Assembly (NCBI GenBank): GCA_951802425.1
Contig: OX637800.1
Span: 2,480,001 to 2,544,000, forward strand
From: Clavaria fumosa
Taxonomy: Eukaryota > Basidiomycota > Agaricomycetes > Agaricales > Clavariaceae
Length of the DNA stretch: 64,000 bases
Direction: 5' to 3'
The notes under the pieces were generated by a model. The model worked only from the letters and a program-made list of their open reading frames with translations, ran no database searches and was not told the DNA's origin. Of the stretch, positions 22,722 through 32,900 are shown piece by piece; position 1 is the first letter of the stretch, and each line of letters opens with the position of its first letter. A program made the position numbers and the translations under genes.

Positions 22722-23722
22722 TGGGCCTCGTCTCCAAAATCTGGCTCTTCAACAGGAGCCCTCTTCTCTCTCTCGAGCAAATCCAGGCGGTCTCGGAGCA
22801 GTGCGATCTCGTTCTCATAGTCCTCTGCACTACGTGCCTGGCTTTCCACGGCGCGGATCTGCGGCCTCGGGATCTGCGGACGTGTGTCCTGGAGCTGGCA
22901 ATCTCTCACCATGTGACCAGCTTGGCCACATCGGAAGCAGGTGCGCAACACTCCAGGGGCACGGGCACGATCCACCACCATGGCATCACCGGCATTGGTG
23001 GGACGCGGCATGGTGGGAGGGGCAGGGGTGCGGGCCAGAGGCTGGGCCAGGAAGGGACGGGGGGCTGGGGCGAAGCGGGTTTGTTGAGGGAGGGGGCGGC
23101 TGGTTGCGGGCAGAGCAGGACGCACAGAGTTCTGTTGTGCGATGACTCCGTCGAGGCGATGCTGCTGAGCGTCTAGCTTTTCAGCAAGTGCCTTCCACTG
23201 CACGTAGGTCTCTGGCATTGGCGAAACACCATAGACCTTTCCCACTAGCCTCCTGCTCAGATTCGACTCCAGCCAATGGACCAGGATGTCCGAATTGGCC
23301 ACTTCTGTCATCCCCGCTCTTCGGAACATTGTTTCGAACTTTGCAAAGAACTCAGGTGCTGTCATGACACCCTGTTTCAACTTCGCAATATCTGCGAGGG
23401 CAGTTGCACGGTCGTTCGGGTCATCGAACGCTCGCTTCATCTCTTCCACAAATTCTGCCCAGGTTCCAACCTCGTTGTTACCCAGGATTTCCTCTCCCTT
23501 CACATTTGCCCATTCTGCGGCAAACCCCTCGCCAGTAATTTTGCTGAGGGTGTAGAGGACCTTTGCCAGGTCCGTGGCATAGATTATCGGATTCGCCATA
23601 AACAGGAGGCGGAGCAACCGGAGGAATGTACGGAAATTTCTTTTTTGCCCATCGAATGGGGCAACGACTAAATCCAGCCTCGTGGCATGGACTTCAGGTG
23701 GGGCGACGTGGTCAGCCATCAC
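22718..23722 (-). CDS. Element C Gag, intact
   Basis: 334 residues, ATG at 23722. Retrotrans_gag-like helical region (LVVAPFDGQKRNFRTFLRL, then TGEGFAAEWANVKGEEILG, FVEEMKRAFDDPNDRATALA), a Pro/Ala-rich linker, a CCHC knuckle CFRCGQAGHMVRDC, and a C-terminal coiled coil (ENEIALLRDRLDLLERE). It is the only undamaged retroelement gene in the window. Pol starts in the -1 phase at its stop. Confidence 0.92.
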   Translation of the reverse strand: MMADHVAPPEVHATRLDLVVAPFDGQKRNFRTFLRLLRLLFMANPIIYATDLAKVLYTLSKITGEGFAAEWANVKGEEILGNNEVGTWAEFVEEMKRAFDDPNDRATALADIAKLKQGVMTAPEFFAKFETMFRRAGMTEVANSDILVHWLESNLSRRLVGKVYGVSPMPETYVQWKALAEKLDAQQHRLDGVIAQQNSVRPALPATSRPLPQQTRFAPAPRPFLAQPLARTPAPPTMPRPTNAGDAMVVDRARAPGVLRTCFRCGQAGHMVRDCQLQDTRPQIPRPQIRAVESQARSAEDYENEIALLRDRLDLLEREKRAPVEEPDFGDEAQ

Positions 23723-24360
23723 AGACCCTGGTGGTGGTGATGGGGTTTCGGGGACGTCGGTAACAGGGGAATCGGGGGGGAGCTGGGCTTGACCAGGTCT
23801 CGGACACAGACGCTGTAAATAGAATTCCGGGCCTTGGGCACTCAGGATTTCTTCGATCTCTTAGCAGTCCTGTCCTCTCAGGCTGCTCTCTATGTATCTA
23901 GGTACTTATAGAACTCTTATTCTATAAAACTTGTTGCTAGCGTGGGGCCCAAATGGTGTCCCAGGTGGTCACTCCACAACTCCTAGTGAGTTGCCCGTGT
24001 GCCCTTCTGACAATGGTCACAGAGCAAGGGCCCTGTCCACTGGACCAGGAAACTACAGAAAAACTATGTATAGGGCCTTTCCGTGCCCTGTACACTACAC
24101 GATTCACTGGTACGTAGCTGTAAAGCAAAGTTCCGGGCCTTTGGCACTCGGTGTCTCTTGGGGAGGGTCACAGTAGACTTCCTCTGGGTCTGGTCACGTG
24201 TATCTACACACAGTAAAAATTTCACACGGTTCCGTTGCACACCGTGGGCAGGGTAAAGAGAAAGAGGATGAGGGGGATAAGCTGTCACAGAGTGTGACAG
24301 TTTGAGATAGGGGTCCAGGCTAGCCGGGTTAGGACACGGGGCTAGGGCAGACAGGGGTTG
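23723..24360 (-). other. Element C leader
   Basis: About 640 bp on minus between the primer-binding site and Gag. As in B it holds two copies of a block gagtgccaaaggcccggaa.. (read on minus; near 24150 and 23850), each ending in a tttacag-type acceptor. Conservation of this pair in two diverged elements suggests a function. Confidence 0.6.
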
Positions 24361-24370
24361 ATGTTAGTAT
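24361..24370 (-). promoter_or_regulatory. Self-priming primer-binding site of element C
   Basis: On minus, atactaacat lies two bases inside the 5' LTR and is the exact complement of atgttagtat (24426-24435), the expected start of the transcript. Compared with B, the third base of the RNA start is G instead of C and the primer site has changed to match, a compensatory pair. Confidence 0.78.
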
Positions 24371-24677
24371 TGTGTCAGACTTAGTCTCACGGTTCACACA
24401 ACTTAACGTAAGGTCAATGATGACGATACTAACATAAGGGGAAAAGGGTACAAGTAAGAAAGCGACGTAGTATATATAGCGAGAGGTTCGGGAGTTGCCG
24501 GCATTCCCACGCTCGGACCCCGTGCGTCACGTGATGCATCCAGGCCCGGGTCACGTGATTTTCCCATTATGTAAGCCACCACCCGTTCGGGTCACGTGAC
24601 TCGTCCGCAAACTTCCCGCAACTCTTTTGCGATCCTTTCTTGGCCTTTCCAACCTGCTTATGTAAGCGATCCTGACA

Positions 24678-25030
24678 CTGCAACTAGTCCACTAGGCCCA
24701 CAGCTAGTAGCTGCAACTAGTCTAGACCTACACCTACTAGCTGCAACTAGTTCACTACATCTACAACTAATAGCTGTAACTAGTTCACTACATCTACAGC
24801 TAATAGCTGCAACTAGTCCACTAGACCTACACCTACTTGCTGCACCTAGTCCACTAGATCCACAACTGGTAGCTGTAACTAGTCCACTGGACCCACAGCT
24901 AGCACCTGTAACTAGTTCACTAGAACCATAGCTAGCACCTGCAACTAGTCCACCAGGTCCACACCTAGTAGCTGTAACTAGTCCACTAGATCCACAGCTG
25001 TCAGCTGTATCTAGTCTACTAGTCCCCCAT
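24678..25030. repeat. 33-bp tandem repeat array, right arm, outer part
   Basis: Continues the right array after element C in the same orientation, becoming more degenerate towards 25030. The foldback element seems to end near 25,030-25,090; no target duplication can be tested because the left end is outside the window. Confidence 0.88.
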
Positions 25031-25135
25031 GTACTACCTTTGACAAGTTAACTTGACAAGTTGACTGACCATAAGGATTCCTTGTCCAGCTGTAGCTGCA
25101 AAGAGTACACTATGAATTATACCTAACTGCTGTGT

Positions 25136-25537
25136 CTAGTTAATTATTTCATTCAGTACTACTGTTAATCGTACCAATGCCTTGTAGAGATTCGTTGTTT
25201 CGATGAGGTAGGCTAGTTCTTCATCAAGGGTCCCCGTTTCATACTGACGGCAAGTATTGTTGAGGATTTGGTAAGTACAGTGGCGAGGACAGTCGAAGCG
25301 CAGGTAGCCGAACTGTTCCACAAGGGACTTGGCTTCTTCACGGGGGGTCGAAGTGTGGCTAGGTGTAATTTGGGCAGGTTCTTTGGGCTGTGATTGAACG
25401 ACGGACATGGGTCGCTCTTGAACAGTGGTAGGCGGCTTGCAAGTAGTCTCCAAAATCATTGGAGTGATCGCGCGGCTACCTGTACGTGTCTGGAAGTGAT
25501 GAGTGGTTGGTTGGGGAGGAGTGTGACTGGAAGACAT
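25136..25537 (-). CDS. Hypothetical protein, 133 residues
   Basis: ATG at 25537. The N-terminal half is Thr/Pro/Ser-rich; the C-terminal half is more protein-like (SLVEQFGYLRFDCPRHCTYQ, then LDEELAYLIETTNLYKALVR), with three cysteines and predicted helices. No family is recognised. Its position beside the foldback end and a degraded NLR tail means it could be a gene relic. A second frame (25914-25588), also ending in a helical segment (AQQLIGLSEFLELV), lies just upstream on the same strand and might be an earlier exon. Confidence 0.3.
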   Translation of the reverse strand: MSSSHTPPQPTTHHFQTRTGSRAITPMILETTCKPPTTVQERPMSVVQSQPKEPAQITPSHTSTPREEAKSLVEQFGYLRFDCPRHCTYQILNNTCRQYETGTLDEELAYLIETTNLYKALVRLTVVLNEIIN

Positions 25538-26959
25538 AATAGGGTGTTATCCAGGTGTTGAGTGGTGGGGCAAGGGGAGACTTGATATTATGTTAGGGCC
25601 TGTCCCATCTCGTAAGTAACACTGAAGGTCGACTTGTTGGTGACCAGTTCTAGAAACTCACTAAGACCAATCAACTGTTGAGCACAGTCAATAATGCTCG
25701 GTCCTGGAAGGTCGCGAGGACGTTTAAGAGAATGTGAGAATGAAGAGAAACAAGTAAAGAGGAGGGAGATGTCATTGAGAAGGTCATGAAGCCGGTAGAT
25801 GAAGTATAAAGAGGGAAAAGGACAAGTTGAGAGAAATAGATAATGTTGAGAGGGTCGTGAAGTTGACCGACGAAATGTAAAGGAAGAAATAGATGAGGAG
25901 AAAGAAATAGACAATGTTAAGAGAGTCGCGGGTGGTCACAACAATGTCGAAAAGTGTATCAGTGAATGCAATGACTTTATCAACCGACAAGAGAACCTAT
26001 GGGTTCGAAGGAATCAGTATCAAGACAGATAAGAGAGAATACTTAAGCGCACGAGTTTATACGAGCGCAGAGGACGAGTTAGAATAGAGTAGAAGTGTCT
26101 TGACGATCTTGAGGTCACCAAGAGAGACAAGACCTATCAATCGCAATGATTCTAAGCTCAAAGGGCATCATGGCCTCAAGTTTAAACCAAATTGCATCAA
26201 TATCAAGTCTGCCCTACCGTAAGTACATGCGAGGCTTTATATACGTATGTACAGAGAGTATAACGGAAAAGGAAAAGTACAGAGGTCGCCAAGCGACAGA
26301 ACTATAGTAGTATGGGGTATGGTCAATCATAAAGTGACTATGGACATGTTCTACTAAGGTTGCGAGGGGTAAGGGAAACATAAGTAAGGTCGCGAACCTG
26401 ACCGGTCATGGTCACAACTTAGTTAAATAATCATATGGGTAACTATAATCACGAAGAGATGCTTTGGTCATAATTATCATAGTTATAGATGACTGGGGAG
26501 AAGAAAGGGAGCATAATTCGAAGTAGTGCTCAACTGGCCATTGGCAGTGTGTTTCATCATTAAGGTCACGAGGTCCATGCATGCAGTCACATGAATGGTG
26601 GTAGTGACGCAAGTGATGCTTGGGCGGGAAGTCAGGTGGATAACACTGGTAATGCGGGTAACGCTAGTGACGTCGGTGGTGCTGTGCAGCAAGTCATGTG
26701 CCGGCTGAGAAAGATTGCATAACTGCGTGTCGCGCCTCGATTTGGCAGGTTCGGGTGGTAGACACACGTAGGGTAAGGTGGCGGGAGGTGACACGGGTAT
26801 AATATGACAGTTGTGAGTGTTGTGTGAATGCGGTAGAGGTCGGGGAGGCTTTTGGAAGGGGATAGCGGGTTCCGGAAGTGTGTAGAGGAGTTCGCAAGGT
26901 TGTAGAGGGATGTTGGGAGGCTTGTAGGTGCTGGTAAAGTCAGTTTGGGCAAGGGAAAA
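25538..26959. other. Non-coding stretch with a dispersed aggtcgcga-like motif
   Basis: No convincing gene. A motif close to aaggtcgcgag recurs about nine times at irregular spacing (near 25725, 25776, 25853, 25920, 26110, 26284, 26358, 26386, 26563). Long frames here, for example 27046-26483 on minus, begin inside a TPR fragment and then turn into low-complexity sequence. Confidence 0.5.
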
Positions 26960-27087
26960 ATAGATGGGTCCTGACACTTCTATGACATGGACCTCCAGCT
27001 CCTCTGCTTTGATGTACTTCCCCTGATATGAATATGTGATTGCCAAATTGCCAATGCTTGTCAGAGTATCAGGATGTTCTGGGCCAA
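26960..27087 (-). pseudogene. Detached TPR fragment of the NLR gene
   Basis: Encodes one TPR (PDTLTSIGNLAITYSYQGKY, then KAEELEVHVIEV) of the same 42-residue type as the NLR at 29945-34909. It ends at gccaa (27083-27087), which is repeated at 29945-29949 on the other side of a 2,857-bp insertion, so it is the severed continuation of that gene. Confidence 0.88.
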
Positions 27088-29944
27088 TGTTATGGAACCA
27101 GGTTTGCTACCTGTGAATAATAATATTTAAGTAAGGGAAACTGAAGTTAACCCTAATAGGAACCTCAAATATTATTACTAGGCAAGCTCAATGTCCCAAT
27201 CGAGCTTCTGGTTGCACACCTTCCTGTAAACAGATACTAAGATAACCTTAATATTGTCTACAAGGCATTGCTAATGTGGGCAGCAAATAGAAATATTCTA
27301 TAGTGACTCAAGCATCAATATCTCAAACAAAGGTAATTGACCAAAGGATCCCCATAGTCATCTCGACTATTTCATCCTCTTACACCTTGCTTTAATATTC
27401 AACCAATAATGAGTTATTAAATACTTAAGTCTATTCATATGAATACTGTACTATGACAATATTCATATCTCTCCAATGGGATAGGAGATCCTTCCAACAT
27501 TAAATCTCTGATACCCTCTCTATCCTATCTCCCTTTCACTCTCTTACACCTTAACCTAATTCCTATTACTTCCTTAGATATAAAACATTTATATCTAATA
27601 CCTGTAATACAAAGTAAAACATCAGTTACAACACAGTAAAATTACCTAAGCACGAAAATATTCGTTGCACATGCATTACATAAGCTTTCGGCGTGACTAG
27701 ATACTCAGTCACTAGCCCTATAGCCTGGCTACGCTTACATAATCAAATCATCGCACCAGCCTAAGGCACTGATGAGATAATCAGTTATTTGTCCACACTG
27801 GTATTCAGACATCAGTGGGACAAATATATTCATAACTCCTTATGGAGTGATGCTGGCTCTTAGCTTCAGCTTACTAAGGTGATCAGGCAGTTTCTGGGGT
27901 CAAGTAGGTGCTACTGAACATGTCCTTCAGTAGCCTATTTATATTGTTTCAAGCCTATCTACTAAATACAGTAATTTCGAGATACATGGCCAAATATTGC
28001 ATATAAAATCATAATAAAATACTCAGATAATCGCATAAGGCATGTACTCTTGCCATATAAGTATTTACTATTTTTATCCTCTCCCCAACTCGAGTTTTTG
28101 AGAGAATGAGTCAGAATGAGTCAGATGGAGTCATTTCCCTTATTTGGGTTTATCCAAAACAGTCTAGACTGTGCTGGAGTGACTCAGAGGAGGCTGTGCA
28201 TTGGCCTGATACAGTAAAACTATTATTAGGTATTCCCAATCAGTGTGTGGGCCTCTGAGTCAGTCTGGAAAGAGTCTTCAAAACCGAAGGTTTGATTTTA
28301 AAGTTCAAACTCCGCTTAAACCTTCCTAATTAGGCAATTTTGTCGCTCTGGCTTGCTCTCTGCATCCCTAAAAGGTATTTTGGCTCTAGAGGGCTTTGCC
28401 CTTTGGGATTAGTGTTGCCACGGTTCGGCAGAGTCTGGCGCGGTCCGGTTCAATCGGTTTTGTCCAAATGCGGAAAGCTGAGCGAAGCCGAACCGATTAC
28501 AATGCGCTAAGTCACGGCTTGGTGCTAAAATGGAAATCCCAAGAAATCAAGCTGTAGCTCCTCCAACTCAGCTGTGAGTCTCAAAGAAGAGGGTGCAGAC
28601 ACATTTGGGAGCATTGTCAGACTCACTTCCAGTCTTATTTTCAAGGTTGGAGGGGTTTTTGTAAGAACAGTTTTCTTCTATATATAGTAGCCACCTTATA
28701 TAATTAATGCTTACATAATTTTGGGGCAAATGAGCCACCTCATTTTTTTAATCATCCCCAGGCCACAACAACTTGTGGGCATTGCAGGGGTATTGAATGT
28801 AGTAAGGAGTGGGGATGGCAGGCCATGAGGGGATAGCAAAGGGGGGATGAGCCAAGGAAAACAGCATTAACTGATTTTCTTCCAAAAATGGATCTTAAAC
28901 TGCGGTTAAGTCACTCGAAAACCGCTCAAACTGGTAAGCCGAAGTATCAGCGCGGTTCGGCTAAAATGCGGCTTGACTCATCGGTTAGCAGAAGTTGAAC
29001 CGAACCGTGGCAACACTATTTGGGATACAACAGGGATAAACAATTATCTAAGCACTCCTGCTTAAGTAATAATTTCTAGATATGGTCTCCCTGTGAAATT
29101 CATCCCCCTTTAGGATGGATGGATGACTAAGACTCTGGATGACTGTCCCAACTAGGCAGGTACAGCACTTTGACTGTCAACAAGTTTTACCAAACTGTGA
29201 ATAACTCCATGAGTTCTCAACCAATCCTCATGAAACTTTGCACATAGGTAGAGATAAAATATAACCATAGTTTGATACTATATGCAGAATAGTTGAACAG
29301 GAACTTGGCATGCTATAACAGTTCGCACTTTTGGTGCAATATTTACAATAATTCCTTTTGTAAATATCTCAGCCAGTTCCTATTGCTTTCCCATGAAACT
29401 TTGTAGGCATGTAGACAATAAATGTAAGCATACACCTATATGCTACATGGTACAATAGAACAGTGTCATAGGTGGATATAATGACTTGACTATAAGAATG
29501 CTACATGCAATGTCTCTACTTTGAGGGGCATACATACTGAAACCCTGAAAGTACAAACATGACATCCTTACAATATATCCTTCATATGCCTATGCAATTA
29601 TGCAATGAGATGTGCATAGTCAACTGTAATGTTTGCATATTTACTCTTATTCACAATAAGAGTAAGGAATTATTCTGTCAATGGGACTTGTCAGAGATTA
29701 CCTAGAACCACAGAATCACTCTGGTGACATAAGAGTGATCCTATAGGCAATACAGAGGGATGTGGCAGGTAATGTGCTTAGTCAATGAAGCACCATTGCT
29801 AATGCTTCTCCCAAACCACTTATCTTAGAACAAAGAACTGTGTTCCAAGAGGTCCTACTGATGACAAGCCACAATGGTAGATGATTGTAGGCTATGCACC
29901 AGATACTCTGCACTCTGACTATGGGATTACTCCCATCCCTAACA
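27088..29944. mobile_element. 2.86-kb non-coding LTR-like insertion in the NLR gene
   Basis: Bounded by TGTTATGG and CCCTAACA with 5-bp duplication gccaa on both sides. There is no ORF of note and no internal duplicate of the ends. A TATA-like tatttata lies near 27,940. Without the nested MITE it is about 2.25 kb. TG..CA termini and a 5-bp duplication fit a long solo LTR or a non-autonomous LTR element; no relative is present in this window to decide. Confidence 0.75.
28411..29017. mobile_element. 607-bp MITE nested in the LTR-like insertion
   Basis: Terminal inverted repeats AGTGTTGCCACGGTTCGG (18 bp, perfect) at both ends, flanked by att on each side; taking one base less at each end leaves a TA duplication. 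The interior repeats gcggtt/aaccg motifs near both ends and has no coding capacity. A TA target would suggest a Tc1/mariner-type parent, but the family is uncertain. Confidence 0.85.
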
Positions 29945-32900
29945 GCCAAGCACTCTCTTCATGGTTTCCATGATATGAACCTCCAGCTCCTCTGCCTTAA
30001 AGTACTTCCCCTGATCTGAATATGTGATTGCCAAATTGCCAATGCTTGTCAGAGTATCAGGATGTTCTGGGCCAAGCACTCTCTTCCTGGCCTCCATGAC
30101 ATGAACTTTCAGCTCCTCTGCCTCAATGTACTTCTCCTGACATGAATATGTCCTTGCCAGATTGCCAATGCTTGTCAGAGTGTCAGGATGTTCACTCTCT
30201 TCCTGGCTTCCATCACATGAATCTGCAGCTCCTCTGCCTCAATGTACTTCTCCTGATGTGAATATGTCATTGCCAGATTGCCAATGCTTGTCAGAGTGTC
30301 AGGATGTTCTGGGCCAAGCACTCTCTTGCTGGCTTCCATCACATGAATCTGCAGCTCCTCTGCCTCAATGTACTTCTCCTGATGTGAATATGTCATTGCC
30401 AGATTGCCAATGCTTGTCAGAGTGTCAGGATGTTCTGGGCCAAGCAGTCTCTTCATGGCTTCCAACATATGAATCTGCAGCTCCTCTGCCTCAATGTACT
30501 TTCCCTGACATGAATATGTCATTGCCAGATTGCCAATGCTTGTCAGAGTGGATGGATGTTCTGGGCCAAGCAGTCTTTTGCTGGCTTCCATCACATGAAT
30601 CTGCAGCTCCTCTGCCTCATTGTGCTTCCCCTGATGTGAGTATGTCAATGCCAGATTGTTGATGCCTAACAGAGTAGATGGATGTTCTGGTCCAAGCACT
30701 CTCTTGCTGGCTTCCATCACATGAACCTTCAGCTCCTCTGCCTCCTTGAACTTCCCTTGACATGAATATATCATTGCCAGATTGCCAATGCTTGTCAGAG
30801 TGTCAGGATGTTCTGGGCCAAGCACTTTTTCCCTGGCTTCCATGACATGAATCTGCAGCTCCTCTGCCTCACTGTACTTCCCCTGATATGAATATGTCAA
30901 TGCCAGATTGTTAATGCTTGTCAGAGTATCAGGATGTTCTGGGCCAAGCACTCTCTTGCTGGCTTCCATCACATGAACCTTCAACTCTTCTGCCTTAATG
31001 TACTTTCCCTGATCTGAATATATCATTGCCAGATTGCCAATGCTTGTCAGAGTGTCAGGATGTTCTGGGCCAAGCACTTTTTTCTTGGCTTCCATGACAT
31101 GAATCTGCAGCTCCTCTGCCTCATTGTGCTTCCCCTGATGTAAGTATGTCAATGCCAGATTGTTGATGCCTAACAGAGTAGATGGATGTTCTGGTCCAAG
31201 CACTCTCTTGCTGGCTTCCATCACAAGAATCTGCAGCTCCTCTGCCTCAATGTACTTCCCCTGATGTGAATATGTCACTGCCAAATTGTCAATGCTTATC
31301 AGAGTGAATGGATGTTCTGGGCCAAGCACTCTCTTGCTGGCTTCCATCACATGAACCTTCAACTCTTCTGCCTTAATGTACTTTCCCTGATCTGAATATA
31401 TCATTGCCAGATTGCCAATGCTTGTCAGAGTGTCAGGATGTTCTGGGCCAAGCACTTTTTTCTTGGCTTCCATGACATGAATCTGCAGCTCCTCTGCCTC
31501 ATTGTGCTTCCCCTGATGTAAGTATGTCAATGCCAGATTGTTGATGCCTAACAGAGTAGATGGATGTTCTGGTCCAAGCACTCTCTTGCTGGCTTCCATC
31601 ACAAGAATCTGCAGCTCCTCTGCCTCAATGTACTTCCCCTGATGTGAATATGTCACTGCCAAATTGTCAATGCTTATCAGAGTGAATGGATGTTCTGGGC
31701 CAAGCACTCTCTTGCTGGCTTCCATCACATGAACCTTCAACTCTTCTGCCTTAATGTACTTTCCCTGATCTGAATATATCATTGCCAGATTGCCAATGCT
31801 TGTCAGAGTGTCAGGATGTTCTGGGCCAAGCACTTTTTTCTTGGCTTCCATGACATGAATCTGCAGCTCCTCTGCCTCATTGTGCTTCCCCTGATGTAAG
31901 TATGTCAATGCCAGATTGTTGATGCCTAACAGAGTAGATGGATGTTCTGGTCCAAGCACTCTCTTGCTGGCTTCCATCACAAGAATCTGCAGCTCCTCTG
32001 CCTCAATGTACTTCCCCTGATGTGAATATGTCACTGCCAAATTGTCAATGCTTATCAGAGTGAATGGATGTTCTGGGCCAAGCACTCTTTTGTTGGCTTC
32101 CATGACATGAATCTGGAGCTCCTCTGCCTCATTGTACTTCCCCTGATCTAAATATATGCATGCCAAATTGCTAATGCTCATCAGAGTGACAGGATGTTCT
32201 GGGCCAAGCACTCTCTTCCTGGCTTCCATCACATGGACATCCAGCTCTTCTGCCTTATTGTACTTCCCCTGATGTGAATATGTCATTGCCAGACTGTCAA
32301 TGCTTGTCAGAGTGGATGGGTGTTCTGGGCCAAGCACTCTCTTTATGGCTTCCATCACATGGACCTCCAGCTCCTCTGCCTTAATGGACTTCCCTTGATT
32401 TGAATATGTCATTGCCAAATTCACAATGCTTGTCAGAGTGTCAGGATGTTCAGGTCCAGACACTCTCTTGCTGGTTTCCATAACATGAATCTGCAGCACC
32501 TCTGCTTCATTGTATTTCCCTTGATTTGAATATGTCAATGCCAGATTGTTGATGCTTGACAGAGTGTCAGGATGTTCTTGGCCAAGCACTCTCTTGCTGG
32601 ATTCCATCACATGAACCTGCAGCTTTTCTGCCTCATTGAACTTCCCCTGATATGAATATGTCATTGCCAGATTGCCAATGCTTGACAGAGTGTCAGAATG
32701 TTCTGGGCCAAGCACTCTCTTCCTGGCTTCTGTCACGTGAATCTGCAGCTCCTCTGCCTCCTTGTGTTTCCCTTGATCCAAATATGTCAATGCCAGATTG
32801 TTGATGCTTGACAGAGTATCAGGATGTTCTAGGAGAAGCACTCTCTTCCTGGTTTCCATGACATGAAACTTCAGCTCCTCTGCTTCACTGTGCCTCCCTT

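Larger units (their letters stand above)
20146..24677 (-). mobile_element. Tf1/sushi-type chromovirus C, internally deleted
   Basis: 4,532 bp on minus, LTRs 20146-20449 and 24373-24677 (304-305 bp), termini TGTCAG..CTGACA, target duplication ctgca (20141-20145 and 24678-24682) and polypurine tract aagaggggggtga next to the 3' LTR. It is closely related to B along its coding length but has an in-frame internal deletion of about 1.4 kb that removes most of RNase H and the integrase core. It could only move with help from an intact relative. Confidence 0.95.

Noticed and set aside
26483..27046. 187-residue minus-strand protein
   Set aside because: Starts inside a TPR fragment severed by an insertion and continues into low-complexity sequence; a chimera, not a gene.
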